The position numbers and the translations under genes are program-made. A DNA stretch of 64,000 bases from Eulemur rufifrons (lineage: Eukaryota; Chordata; Mammalia; Primates; Lemuridae): assembly GCF_041146395.1 (NCBI RefSeq), contig NC_091000.1:15390501-15454500 (forward strand), in the 5' to 3' direction. The notes under the pieces are model-generated. The model saw only the letters and a program-made list of their open reading frames with translations. It had not been told where the DNA came from and searched no databases. This document shows, piece after piece, positions 52,566 through 64,000 of the stretch. Numbering within the stretch: the stretch's first letter is position 1; every line of letters begins with the position of its first letter.

Positions 52566-52884
52566 AAATCCAGAACACACAAATACCCGTAAAAGATGAA
52601 CATAAAATATATAATGCTATTATAAAATAGAAGTTTATAAAATATTGTTCTATTCCCAAGGAAATGCACTAATATGAGTACTTGCTGCCTTTATTTTTTA
52701 ATTTTCCTTTTATCATGATAGCATCTAAAAGATTGGATTTTGTCCAAGTGGGAAATCCTACCAGTGTTAATTATTGCTTGGCCCAATGGCAATAAATGCT
52801 CATAGTATTGGAAATGTGGTTGTTTATAAAAAGTCATCAACAAATATATTAATATATTCATATGTATGTATATATATTCATATG
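52566..52884. other. Spacer ending in a TA-rich microsatellite
   Basis: Plain AT-rich DNA. From about 52845 it is TA/TATG-rich, up to the start of the Tigger element. Confidence 0.6.
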
Positions 52885-53326
52885 CAGATGACCCTTGAAC
52901 AACATGGATTTGAACTGCACGGGTCCACTTATACGTGGATTATCTTCTGCTTCTGCCACTCCTGAAAGAGCAAGACCCACCGCTCCTCTCCCTCATCCTC
53001 TTCAGCCTACTCAACAAGAAGATGATGAGGACGAAGACCTTTATGATGATACACTTCCACTTAATGAATAGCAAATATATTTTCTCTTTCTTATGATTTT
53101 ATTAATAAGATTTTCTTTCCTGTAGCTTACTTTATTGTGAGAATACTGCATATAATACACATAACATACAAAATATATCTTAATTGACTTTATGTTGCCA
53201 GTAGGCCTTGCAGTCAACAGTAGGATATTACTAGTTAAGCATTGCAAGAGTCAAAAGTTATACATGGATTTTGACTGCACAGTGTGGTCAGCAGCCATAA
53301 CCTCTGTGTTGTTCAAGGGTCAATTG
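52885..53326 (+). mobile_element. Tigger2-type DNA transposon, internally deleted
   Basis: Left end 'cagatgacccttgaacaaca' and right end, inverted, 'gtgttgttcaagggtcaatt' are the Tigger2 terminal repeats. The next bases 'ggatttgaactgcacgggtc' also match. About 442 bp, too short for a transposase. The flanking TA has mutated to TG and CA, or the site is not canonical. Confidence 0.9.
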
Positions 53327-53412
53327 CATATATTTGTGTGTATGTGTATATACATGCATATATGTATATGTATGTGCATATATGTTCCTGTGTGTGAGTG
53401 TGTATATGTAGA
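53327..53412. repeat. (TATG)n/(TG)n low-complexity repeat
   Basis: Mixed TATG, CATA and TGTG units. It may be the same microsatellite as 52845-52884, split by the Tigger insertion. Confidence 0.85.
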
Positions 53413-54639
53413 TTATTCTGTAAGACCTAAAATAAGAGAAAAAAATAATTTTTTAAGAAAATACACCAATGAATATAATGACCAGGTATAAATCATAAGT
53501 CTAGATAGAGTGAAAATACAGTTATATCATTTACTGTAAATAAAAAAGAGCACAAGCATTTGTATTAATATGTATTTATTTAAATTAAATTATATAAAAT
53601 TGCATACAGTTGGAAAAAGCAAAATTAGTTTATTCCAACTACTATTCTTTCAGCTAGATACTAATAAAGATGAGAAACTTTTATAATAATGGCACATATT
53701 TTGGAAGCAATTTTACTCTGCCCTTCAGAGTATCTCCTCCACATTGCAGCTACTTTCCCTGTAGATTTTTTTGTAAGGCTATAATTCTATCACATGGCAA
53801 GATTGTACTAAAACAAGCAGAAAGGGTCACAACCTTCTGTCTAACCTTTGCTATTTAGACTGAAGGCCCAAAGCTTTTCAAAATGTAAATTTTCCTGCCC
53901 CGTTCACTGATGAGACAAGAGAGTATGGTAGAAGAATTATTTTTTGTAAAATCTAAATATGCCTTTTTTCCCCTAAGCACTTCTCACGTGTTAAATTTAA
54001 AGACAGTTAATTATCAGCTATTCTTTAGAGCCCAGGAAAAACAATTTAGTACTCAATAAAATGAGCATGCAAGCTACCTTATTACTCTTTTTTCTTTGAT
54101 TAGTAAATGTGAAGAATTTAGACAATCATGTAAGACAGGCACTGATGGTGTTGTATTGAGAACAAGACAGAATTAGAAGAATGGAGGTTAACACCTGCTC
54201 AACCCAGCCATAAAAATAGTTGGTAGATATTTCTCATCTTCCTCTGACTGATGAAAAGTACTGCTATTTCTAAGGAAATAGGAAATTGGTAGGGAACTTA
54301 AAAAAAAAAAAAACAATAAAAGCCTAGCACCAGGCATAATGTTAACTTTCAAATGACACATTGGGCTATTAAGTTTTAGTGACCTTTTACTAAGTTTATC
54401 CAAAAAATGCTCTCACTAAACTCATTTCTGTAGAAATAAGGCGAATATCAGTGGTGTGCAAACTCATAGCTGCAAATCAGTGTCTGACTCCAGAACATCC
54501 TCGCTCCTACATATTTCATCAAAGCCTCAGGCCTCTAGTTATTGATGCTTCCCAGAATGTGGTCAGAAACTCCATAAAAACAAATTGCTACAGGGGAGAA
54601 AGCTGTGATTTGAGAAATCCACCATTGTCTTTTGCATGT
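53413..54639. other. No recognised feature
   Basis: Nothing that I can name. Confidence 0.5.
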
Positions 54640-55020
54640 CTTTGTTTTTTTATTTTTAATAGACTTTATTTTTTAGAACAGTTTTAGGATCACAACAAAA
54701 TTAAGCAGAAGTACAGAGATTTCCCATATATCACCTGCCCCCAACACACACAGCCTTCCCTATTACCAACATCCCCCACCAGAGTGGTGACAATTGAGGA
54801 ACCTACACTGACACATCTTTAACACCCAGAGTCCTTAGTGTACAATGAGGGGTCACTCCTGGTGTTGTATATTCTATGGGTTTGAAAAAATGCATGACAC
54901 GTGTCCATCATTATAGTATCATACAGAGTAGTTTCACTGCCCTAAAAATCATGTGTTCTACCTATTCATCCCACTCTCCCCCCAACCTCTGGCAACAACC
55001 GATCTTTTTACTGTCTCCAT
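54640..55020 (-). mobile_element. Old L1 3' UTR (L1M-type), antisense
   Basis: 'aatagactttattttttaga', 'cagttttaggatcacaacaa', 'agatttcccatatatcacct', 'cccccaccagagtggtgaca' and 'tttcactgccctaaaaatca' are the reversed L1M 3' UTR, with the tail at the low-coordinate end. Confidence 0.88.
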
Positions 55021-55760
55021 AGTTTTATTTTAATTTTAAATTTTACTTGTTCATGTCTGGCATATAGGAAAGCAATAGGCTTTTGTATATTAACCTTGTA
55101 TCTTGCAACCTTGCTATAATTAATTATTAGTTCTAGGAGATTTTTGTTGTTATTTATTCTTTTTCATTCTTCTACATATAGAATAATATATATCCACTGC
55201 AAACAAAGACAATTTTATTTCTTTCTTCACAATCAGTACATATTTTATTTCCTTTTCTTTTCTTATTGTATTAGCTAGGACTTCTAGTATGATGTTGAAA
55301 AGGAGTGGCAAGTGGAGACATTCATGCCTTGCTTTTGATCTTAATGCAAAAGCTTCTAGTTTCTCACCATTAAGTTTGATATTGGTTGTAGATTTTGGAG
55401 ATATTCTTAACACGCTGAGAAAGTTCCCATTTTATTCCTAGTATATGAAGAATTTTTATCATAAATGGGTGTTGGGTTTTGTCAAATGTACTTTCTATAT
55501 TTACTGATATGATCATGTAATTTTTTTTCTTTAGCCTATTGATGTGATGGATTACATTAATTGATTTTCAAAGGTAGGATTAGCCCTGTATAACTGAGAT
55601 AAATCCCATTTGGTTGTGGCATATAATTGTTTTTATGCATTGTTAGATTCTATTTCCTAATTTGGGGGGTGATTTTTCATCTATGTTCATGATCTCTATT
55701 GATTTTTTAAAAATTAATATCTTTCTTTTTAATAATAAAGTCATGCTAACCCCATAGAAT
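55021..55760 (-). mobile_element. L1 ORF2 reverse-transcriptase region, antisense
   Basis: Antisense L1 ORF2 (for example 'gccttgcttttgatcttaat', 'gagataaatcccatttggtt', 'taaccccatagaatgaacca'). It adjoins the 3' UTR piece without the ORF2 C-terminal part between. Either a large internal deletion joined them or they are two insertions. Confidence 0.85.
55150..55413 (-). pseudogene. L1 RT palm fragment with altered catalytic motif
   Basis: An 87-codon open piece of the L1 RT palm ('HLPLLFNIILEVLANTIRKE', then 'EIKLSLFAVDIYYS'). LINE-1 RTs carry FADD here; the third residue of this motif, a catalytic Asp, is Val in this copy (codon 73, near 55195-55197). Other breaks surround it, so the loss followed or accompanied decay. 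Confidence 0.85.
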
Positions 55761-56099
55761 GAACCACTTTTAAAAGTTGAAGCTACAGAATCACAAAGTG
55801 TACATTTGGTGCATCCTTTAGAGTATTTTTGATTGTTCTAAATCTTGCTAAGAGTTTTATTATTTTAAGAGGGGTCAGTCCATGTCTATAAATATTTTGC
55901 ACTTGATCTTAGCTTTAACCTTAAATATGCAATGATCAGTATTATCTAACAAATATCAATAATATATACTGATCAATCAATAATGATCAATTGTATATAT
56001 ATATAAACTTACCCATACCACCATCACAGTGGCCACTCATGAAGCACAGTGACTCCAACCACTTTCCTAGGCTTGCTGTCCATATTAAGGAAAGTTACT
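55761..56099. other. Mixed L1-like and AT-rich DNA
   Basis: Weak antisense L1 traces to about 55900, then AT-rich sequence with repeated TGATCA-type words near 55930-55985. Confidence 0.4.
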
Positions 56100-56265
56100 A
56101 ATTAATGATGCATGGGAAGTTTCAGTTAAGCAAGATAAATAAATTTTATATATCTTCTGTACAATATTGTATCTATAAACAGCAATACTATATTGTATAC
56201 TTAAAAATTTGTGATTAAGAGGGTAGATTTCATGTTGTGTTCTTACCACAATAATATATATCTAT
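56100..56265 (+). mobile_element. L1 3' UTR end fragment, sense
   Basis: 'catgggaagtttcagttaag', 'atactatattgtatacttaa' and 'gagggtagatttcatgttgt' then 'cttaccacaataata' follow a known L1M 3' end. Confidence 0.65.
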
Positions 56266-57799
56266 ATGCATAGATACATATATTTTTTTTAAATGATTTA
56301 CTTTCCTTTGAAATTTAAATTATGGTGAAGTGTCAAGAACATTACTATTTATTTCTGGGTAAACAAATTATATCATAAACATAAACAAATCAAAACATCA
56401 GCTAAACACAGGTCTCCAACTTAAATCTCAACTATCTATTAGTTGATTTTAGCTCCACATATTGGCCCACACTGGCACATTCCCAAATCCATCATCTGGA
56501 AGTGAAACTTCCTACCTACTCTCTATAGAATTGTCATTGAATGGGAATTTCTTGACTGTGGCTGGAGTGTGTTTACTGCCACGCCATTCCCTTAGGCTGC
56601 ACTGCCCAGACTACCTGGCCAGCTGACTTCAGTCCCATTTCATATCGTGAAGCACTGGAAAAAGATGGAAGAGGGAAAGATTCCTTCCATATGGTAAGGG
56701 CTTTCTGGTGTTTTTGTTTTTTGACTATATTGTAACAGATATACTCTGTGTAATGATATTCTAGGAGTCACATTCCCTGGATATACTTCTTCAGTGTCGT
56801 TTTTAAGGCATTGTGGATTATGATTCTGTTTTAGACTGAAAGTACTAAACTTTACAGCTTGCACAATGATTTGAGAATGAAATAATTTTTTTCCCTATGA
56901 AATATTTTCTCTTATAAAAGTACACAGCAGTATAACTTTGATAATTAGTTCTAACATACTTTGGGAACACATATATAAGCAGATGGAAAGTTTAATTTAT
57001 GCAATGCTACCATGTGATATATTATTTCCATATATATCTCATTTATTCCTGCAATAAGTCAACAGGGATATTATGAAACTTAACTTGCTGTTATGAAGTC
57101 TGTGAAATAGCTTCAAACCAAATCCAGGGCTGTCTGAGTCCAAGCATAGACCATTTCTATTCTGTAAAATTATTCCTTTTTCAAAGAAAATATTTAAAAC
57201 AACAGCAGCAGAATATGAATGTTCAATATGTATAATATGGAAATTTGCCTTTCTTTTTTCTTTATTTTCCTTGCTACATTAGAAAAACTCCTTGCAGTGT
57301 TCTAAGATTAATGTTTCTTTTCCCTCAAGGAAAGGGAGTAGAGCAAAACAAGTCTTGCTTTTATTAATGATTTTAGCTCTGGATTTAGTAAGTTTAAACA
57401 TACAATATAAAATTAAAAGAAGAAGAAAATGATGTACTTTGGGGTGAGGATGAGTTAGAGATAGAACTACACGAAGACGGAGGAAGAAGAGAAGGAAGCT
57501 CAACAGGTGCGGAACAGACACATGAGAAGTGGTTATGGGGAAGATTGCCAAGGAAGAGGACCTCCTGGTCGCCCAAATCCATAGAGCAGTTCTCAGAAAG
57601 GAGCAATTTAGATCAATAAGGAGGTCCAAAAGCAGGTTGTTTTTACCTGGTGAGGACACAAGTACAATTTCACTGTACTATGCTATTTTGTTCCTTATCA
57701 AAGTATAATCTTCAAAGACCTTGGTTATCCAGATATAAGACAGGGCGCCATTCGATTCACTAAATGATGACAACATCTTTATTAGACTTGATGAAATAA
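56266..57799. other. No recognised feature
   Basis: Includes a purine-rich patch near 57410-57560 with an open frame on each strand. No gene or repeat that I can name. Confidence 0.45.
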
Positions 57800-58130
57800 A
57801 GTGCAAATAACCAAAATGACTGGTGGGTAAACCTCATGGAGAATCAAGGGCTTTCCAGATTGCCGACATTCTCAGAGCACTGAGGCATGCCAGAGTAGAG
57901 AAGGCATTTTTGCATGTGGCACCTCCTATCACCTATCATCAAGAAAGAGGCCCAAATCTTGATGAACTCTTTGGATCTTGGAGGCAGCGTTCCTTATTGG
58001 GGAACTTGGCTATCAGTATTAAGTTGAGTCTACAGAAACAGAGGACTCTGTAGCACCATCTGCTCTGCCTCTTGGGCCACATGACCCAGTGAGTCCATGG
58101 AGAAAAAAATTCACTTCCAAGTTCACCCAG
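57800..58130 (+). pseudogene. ERVL-type endogenous retrovirus pol remnant
   Basis: An old endogenous-retrovirus fragment. The plus strand at 57823-58053 is open and reads like the reverse-transcriptase region of ERVL/MaLR pol, notably around 'APPITYHQERGPNLDELFG' and 'GSWRQRSLLGNL'. The following DNA has 'ctgcctcttgggccacatga', found downstream in that family. The rest of pol and any gag are not visible, and the copy has stops. Nothing suggests a functional protein. The assignment rests on recognition and needs a search. Confidence 0.65.
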
Positions 58131-59239
58131 ATTGTTGGATGAATTCATTTCCTTGCAGTTGCAGGGCTGAGGGCCCCAGCTTCTTGCTAGCCAGAGCCTG
58201 GAGGACACCTGAGCTTCTGGAGGTTGCCTGTGGTTCTGAGAAGTCACCTGCAATTCCTGCCACACAGCCACTGATACTCTATCAACCACCAAGGACAATC
58301 TCTGCGTCAAGCCAGCCTGCAAGACAGAGTGAGGTACTGTAACATACTCATGTGAGGGGCATCCCTTGACATTTGCCAAATTCTATTCATTAGAAGCAAG
58401 TCACAGGTCCTGTTGATATTCAAGGGGAAGGGATTACACAAGGCATGAGCAGCAAGAAGTAGAGACCATGGGGCCATCTCATAGTTGGTCTGCTGCAGGT
58501 GAACTTGGGCTTAGGCCTGAAAAGATCCAGAAGGCCCAAGTAGAATGCATGGCTACACAGCCCAGGTTTTATATCATGTAGCTCTGTAGCCTCTTCCTCA
58601 GCTCAGAAAGATCAACTAATGGAGGAAGAAAGCATTTGTAGTATTCTTCATGTTAGCCCAAGGTGAGGAACTCATTGTAGTGACAATGTGTGTGCATGTC
58701 CATGAGGTGCACTGGGCTAAGAAACACCTACTAGACAGGTAGAATACCTGTAAAAGCATCAGCTAATGAAGAGCTTGGGACACCACTCTGTATATTTGAA
58801 AATTTCTTCCCCAGAATACAGAATGTTCACTGAACCAACAGTCTGTATATGGTGCTAGGACTCAGATGTCTAGAATATGCAGGTCTCAGAGCTGCAGGGT
58901 GAGAGTAGGGCTGCCCCTCTCACCATTATGTAGAAGTAGTTCACGTGTAGACCCATTTGTGCTGTCCATTCCCACAGCATTCAGCACTCCTGGACTAGCA
59001 GTAATGGTTCACAGAAAGAAATGCTTCTAGCTGGCTGCAGAAAGGATTGCAGGTAACCTGAATTTGGAAATGCCATATAGTTGCATTGGGTTTCTCATAC
59101 TAATTAATGTACCATAAGGCAAAGAAAAAAAGGAGATATTACACTGTGAATGTAACTGGCTCATTACCATGAGGAATCAAGGCTGTTTTTACACAATGAA
59201 GACAGTGACAACTACTGTAGAATCCACAGGGTTAACATG
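58131..59239. other. Unassigned, probably old repeat or ERV interior
   Basis: Less AT-rich than the surroundings. 'agaagcaagtcacaggtcct' near 58393 and 'aaggggaagggattacacaa' near 58422 are phrases I associate with old mammalian repeats, but I cannot name the family. It may be continued ERVL interior. Confidence 0.35.
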
Positions 59240-59880
59240 GCCATCTCTTGTTGCTTCTGGGCTCAGAGATAGCAATGACTGGACAGTTACTGCAATCATG
59301 GCCCAACAAGAGGACGAGAGTGTGGCTCAGACTCTTTGGGGATGATGGTTCGAGTCAACTCAACAGACCAGCAACCCAGACCAGCCAAAGTGCTTTACAG
59401 AGGTATAAACAAGTGGCACACGAACTCCTCTCTTCAATCTCAGGCTGCTTTCCTCTCACGTCTTGTCCTGGACCCCTCTCTTGGCACATGGAGAGTGACG
59501 TCACAGCGAGCTTGCTGGGTGCCCAGGAATGTGCTGCCTGGAGGTCAGAAAGTTAATCCTGGGGAGATTTTGGTCTTTTGACCAAAAGAACTTGGGAGAA
59601 AATGGGTAAATATTTTCCTATGTCCTCTCCAGACAGAGAGTCTTGAGACGTATTCTGTATACCTCTTTAGGAAATCCCATGAAATGGAGAAACCCGTTAC
59701 CAATAGCTGTGGCTAAACTAAATATGCATCTTTATATTTGCTTTCCCTGCTTCCCTGTTTTATTCCCCCGTCTCCTGGACCACACTACTCAATAAAATAC
59801 CCCCTTTTGCATGTAAGCTTTTGCTTGAGCTCTGTTTCTTGGGAATTAAAGCTAAGATACTGCTAATTATGAAAATACAC
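59240..59880 (+). mobile_element. Possible LTR, 3' part
   Basis: The end has an LTR-like layout: a poly(A) signal in 'ctcaataaaataccccc', followed by 'gcttgagctctgtttcttgg' and an end near 'aaagctaagata'. It may be the LTR that belongs to the ERVL-like remnant upstream. The 5' edge is not visible, and the family is unknown. Confidence 0.35.
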
Positions 59881-60304
59881 CCATGCCAAGTATTCCAGAT
59901 GACCTAAAATTTTACAACACTCAGGGATCCAGAACACTGGAGTATTTTACTCAGAGGTGTAGAGAAAGGCCTCCTTTCAAACTACACATCCACATTTTGC
60001 TAATTAGGCACAGAAGTCACTCTTCTTGTACCCAAAGGCTCACACACATCCTCCATAGTGGGTTGATTTGCCTCCAAGGGAAAACACAATCCATGATATA
60101 CCGCTGTATGCTCTCTTCTCCCATTAGTAGCATCACTCTGTCCTAATTATGTAGCAACAACCCCATGTACTTCAATGGGATAAATTCAAATTTCAGCAAC
60201 CAGCCAAAATGCCAATTTGTGAATCTACTAATCTATATTTCCTTTATAGTTATCTTCTGTATGCTTCCCCCTATTTTATTTTATTTTTATTCTTTTCTAT
60301 TCTA
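59881..60304. other. No recognised feature; T-rich end
   Basis: Nothing that I can name. From about 60270 it is (TTTTA/TTCTA)-rich. Confidence 0.5.
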
Positions 60305-60465
60305 TTCTATTTTTAGAGATGGGGTCTTGCTCTGTTGTCTCGCCTGGAGTACAGTGGCATGATCATAGCTCACTTTAGCCTTGAACTCCTGGGCTCAAGT
60401 AATCCTCGCACTTCAGCCTTCTGAGTAGCTGGGATTACAAGCACGAGCCACCACACCCAGATTTC
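60305..60465 (-). mobile_element. Alu monomer (FLAM-like), antisense
   Basis: 'gagatggggtcttgctctgt', 'gtacagtggcatgatcatag', 'gaactcctgggctcaagtaa' and 'gtagctgggattacaagc', ending 'gagccaccacacccag'. One arm only, like the sense copy at 34005. Confidence 0.88.
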
Positions 60466-61479
60466 CCCCCTCTTTTAAAGTTACATTTCAGTACATCATA
60501 ATTTCATAATATGGTTAATATTGTAAATGAAACAAACTCTCATCTGTCAATGACACCTTCAAGAATTCCTTATCATTCACCTATTTTAAAATCAAATTAT
60601 GTTTTCCATTTTGAAGGCATTAGTTTTATATTTGCTCGTGGAAAATATGCTTGTTTGGAAAAAAATTACAAAATAACGAAGATGGTAAGACAAAATCAAA
60701 CAAATAAAAATACACAGTATCCTTGTCTTAGAGCTCCTTGAATACATATTTAGCCTTGCACTTTGCAGAACTTGGCCAGTGTTTATTAAAAATTGGGATA
60801 AAATAAAAACAAGTCAGATTTTCAAAAGCAACCTGAAGGTAAACTGTGTATATCTTTGCATTCACCATTTCTCTCGCCCTATCCTTCCAAGTTCTGGAAA
60901 TGGGTAAGGATAATGTAATTTACATGGCCTAGTTCTGAATCTACATGAAACATTATAGATTTGTTTGAAGTAACAGTTTGAATAATTAAAAAAAATCAAT
61001 AAAATCTAAGAAACATGAGATAGCATTCCAAGTCCTTTGGAAATAAGGGGAAAGCTCAGAAAAATTTAAAAGTAAAACACTTATTTTTCTCAATTGACAT
61101 TTTTCAACAACAGTCTTTTTATTTTTTGCTTTTATTCAAAAGTTATCATGGTGATGTGAGAATAGAGTTAAAAAGACGGTGCTAATATTTACTACTTATT
61201 TAACACCACCCTCACTACAGCCCTAGCCCAGCTCAAAGGCAGCTACTTTCACTTTAATTTTTTCTGGTATTTACCAGTATATTTATTAAAAACAAAGGTA
61301 TAATTCAATTTTCAGATTTAACAATTTAGATATCTAGCCATTCTATGATGTCTATACATTTCACTTTCTTATTATAATGGATAAAAATGCAGCTCTCTTC
61401 ATTGAAATTTCAAAGAGAAAAGACGAATCTCTTAGCCATGAATTAGATTTATTACACCATAAAATTTCAGTGTTCGATT
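60466..61479. other. No recognised feature
   Basis: Nothing that I can name. Confidence 0.5.
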
Positions 61480-62400
61480 GGATTTTACATTTTGTCTAGT
61501 TCAGCCACCCATCTAATGCTTGAATTTTTTTGTAATCATTATTTCTCAGAGGACATCAACTTCTGCATGAATTCCTGCAGTTTCTGTGAAGTTACACTTC
61601 TCAAGGTTGTCAGTTGTCCATTTCATAATTCCATAGTTAGGATCTCCCTCTCTCTCCCTCCCTCTCTTTCTCAAATTAAAATCTGTATTCCTGGGACTTC
61701 TCCCTCTTGATCTGGAATTCTACATGGAATTCCACATTTTTAAGACAATATTGATTTCTTTTCTTAGTTCCCTCCCTTCATTATTAAGTATTATACGTTC
61801 CTCATATGAATGTATCTCAAGTCCTCTTTCCACCATCAGTGCTATCCCTAAATTTTTAAAGTTTCTTGATGTCACCTTTAAAGTGTGGTGTTTAGACAGA
61901 AACCAACAGAGTGGTATGCGGGGAGTGTTTCCACCTCTCTCTCCTCACTCACAGTCGATTGGGGGGAAGCCACATTATAATGATCACTCATTTTGAGCTT
62001 ATATGCAATAGAACACTTTCTAGAGTTCTTTTTACTGAGTCTAGACTCCCTCATACTGAACTCTTGAGCTTGATGTTTTTAGACCCAAGAACAGAACCAA
62101 ATATTTAATCTTTGTCATATTTCCCTTCTAGTTAGATCTGACAAGTTGTTAAATCTGAGAATTTTTTGAACACCAATCCTATCATCTTTTATATTTCTCA
62201 ATACTTTCATATTTGTGTCATCTGTAAATGTCCCAAGCCTGCCATTGCTACTCTTGCCCCAGCATTAATAAAGACATTCAACCAGAAAGGGTCAAGGACA
62301 GGTCCGCTAGGCCCTTCCCGGTTGACGCTGGTTACTTGATCAGTATTTCTGGGTTTTCTAACCAGTTATAATGTATTTGCTACTTTGTAAAAAGAGACCA
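61480..62400 (-). mobile_element. Ancient CR1/L3 LINE fragment, antisense
   Basis: Phrases in this order match antisense CR1/L3 3' regions: 'tgtggtgtttagacagaaac', 'agagtggtatgcggggagtg', 'cattttgagcttatatgc', 'tttgtgtcatctgtaaatgt', 'aataaagacattcaaccaga' and 'gggtcaaggacaggtccgct'. CR1/L3 elements predate placental mammals. Subfamily and edges are uncertain. Confidence 0.7.
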
Positions 62401-64000
62401 AGTCCAAGAAACTAAAGAAATTAATACTAAATGATTTTCTAAAATGTTAGCAAAGGGAAGAAATAGTACCTGAGAAAAGTATTATCAACATATGTTTAAA
62501 AACAATTTATTCAAAAAAATTGTGATTTCACTACATAAATAACAATTATCTATAGGCTTTGGGAAAAATGAGATGAAGCAGAACACATACTCGCATTCCT
62601 GTAGATGCTATAACTTCACTGTAAACCTTTGGAGGATAATGACCTTGTTTTGCTCTGTATGTGTGGGGCGGGGACGGGGGAACAGGGACTCATGCATAGA
62701 AGGCACCCAACAGGGTTATTGTTTTTTCTTTTTTTTAACAAAAAGTTAGAGATGCATGATAAATAAAATAAACAGCATATAATTGCATTTGGAAGTACGT
62801 GAGCAGATGCTCTGTTGCTTGGGAATTATTGTTGAATGAGCATAAAATACAAATTTCAGGAAACTTGTCATCTAGGTAATATCTGATTTTATTGGCAAAG
62901 AGATTCTCAGTCCCTGTGAAGTCATCATTACCAGACTTCGACAATTTCACAGGGAGTCAATGCATGCATGAGGGTGTTTCTTATTTCTTCCTATTTCAGG
63001 TACTATTTTCACCTTTTCCCAGAGATTAAGATTGGTCGGACCATCTAGGATTAGTACTAGAGAGCAAAAAAATTTCCTTTAACCTGAGGACACTCTAGGA
63101 AATGTCTGTCTTTCCTCTGGGCACTTTCCTGATGATTGGTTTACTCCTAAAATTACACTACTGAGCATAATTTCCATTTTGTGAGTAAACTAGGACTGAA
63201 GATAAGATTTGGAATACATTTGTGCTTACTTGCTTATTATTAAAATAAATAGCTTGTATTTTATCCCTTGCTAATTAGTAAATTGTGTTGGTTAGTTCTT
63301 AAAGGGAAATTACCAAAAAATGTAAAGATTTCTGAATATTGAAGAACATAATCTATTATTTCTTTTACCATTTGTCTTTAGCTGACTTTAGGAAATAAAA
63401 AGCTGAATTATTTGACCTTACTTAAATTTTGAGACGTGATTACATCAGCACTACTCTGGTTCATGACAGAAAACCACACTCAGATCTCTTGATGTCATAT
63501 CTAAAATTCCTGATTTCTTAGAGAGAGCTGCAAAGCAAAAATGACATTTTAAACTTGGCATATGGTTAATCAGAAGGAGATGTGGCCCTGGAAGAGACCA
63601 GAGGATATGTACTTGCAAAGTGAAAGGAAAGAGAAATTCGGGTATTAAAAAAATAAGTGAATAAATCTATAGGAAAAAAATGAGAACATAAATTGCCATA
63701 TGGAGAAGCCAAATTGAGAAGGGAAGCAAGAAACAAAACCAGTTGGGTAAGAAGGAGGCACAGAAATGTTTTACAGACAAAGTAAGTATACAACAGGAAA
63801 AAGAAAAAGATTTAATCAAATCATACAAAACATAATAACAACAGTAATATATGACAATACACTCGTGAAATATAGAACTAATAAGAAATATTATCAATAG
63901 ATTTAGCTCTAAAAAATATGAATCATTTTCTACAATGCAGACTTTTGGTAGCATCACATTGCAGATTGAGGGAAAATATTTATTTTTATTCCCAAAGAGG
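62401..64000. other. No recognised feature
   Basis: AT-rich with a T-run near 62722-62738. No gene or repeat that I can name. Confidence 0.5.

Noticed and set aside
57279..57659. 126-codon minus-strand frame and its plus-strand counterpart in a purine-rich patch
   Set aside because: Low-complexity composition explains both frames, and neither matches a family that I know.

Overview
This window looks like nuclear DNA of a strepsirrhine primate, most likely a lemur. Two full-length Alu copies (about 30068-30407 and 48380-48714) carry the lemur-type body: an A/T-rich spacer after the 'gagaccccatctctac' box and a right arm ending in the 'gctgtgagctaggctgac' form. Two young L1 3' ends (10236-11587 and 52269-52555) have a G-rich 3' UTR that I associate with lemur L1 families. 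The DNA is AT-rich and dominated by repeats. I find no complete protein-coding gene, no rRNA or tRNA gene and no CRISPR array. This reads as gene-poor intergenic DNA or intron. The species call rests on recognising repeat consensus sequences, not on an alignment.

Layout. 1-2.96 kb: an old Alu and L2 scraps. 2.96-5.84 kb: an old 5'-truncated L1 with a degraded target-site duplication (TSD). 5.85-9.9 kb: MIR fragments in otherwise plain DNA. 10.22-11.60 kb: a young 5'-truncated L1 with a perfect 13-bp TSD and an open ORF2 C-terminus. 12.5-13.1 kb: an old antisense L1. 13.1-19.1 kb: mostly unassigned, with two open frames that might be lost exons. 19.1-20.5 kb: two MaLR/ERVL-type solo LTRs. 21.4-23.1 kb: an antisense L1 joined to a GC-rich block. 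24.7-25.1 kb: a MER2-type transposon. 26.3-26.8 kb: L2. 30.1 kb: an Alu with a perfect TSD. 34.0-37.4 kb: an Alu monomer, a hAT transposase fossil about 2.2 kb long, and a Tigger-type element. 41.1-42.3 kb: L2. 46.1-48.1 kb: an L1 with a textbook 5' inversion. 48.4 kb: an antisense Alu. 49.4-50.7 kb: two L2 copies pointing away from each other. 51.8-53.4 kb: an old L1 3' end, a young L1 in its tail, then a Tigger2-type element in a TA-rich microsatellite. 54.6-56.3 kb: L1 pieces. 57.8-59.9 kb: an ERVL-type pol remnant and a possible LTR end. 60.3 kb: an Alu monomer. 61.5-62.4 kb: a very old CR1/L3 LINE. The rest shows nothing I can name.

There is no operon-like or pathway logic. The coding signals are transposon proteins: L1 ORF2, a hAT transposase and an ERVL pol trace. 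The most informative structures are the L1 inversion, the hAT fossil, the TSD-bounded young insertions, the repeated G-rich/palindrome module in L1 3' UTRs, and two unexplained minus-strand open frames with good splice-acceptor context. I see no convincing new biological system.
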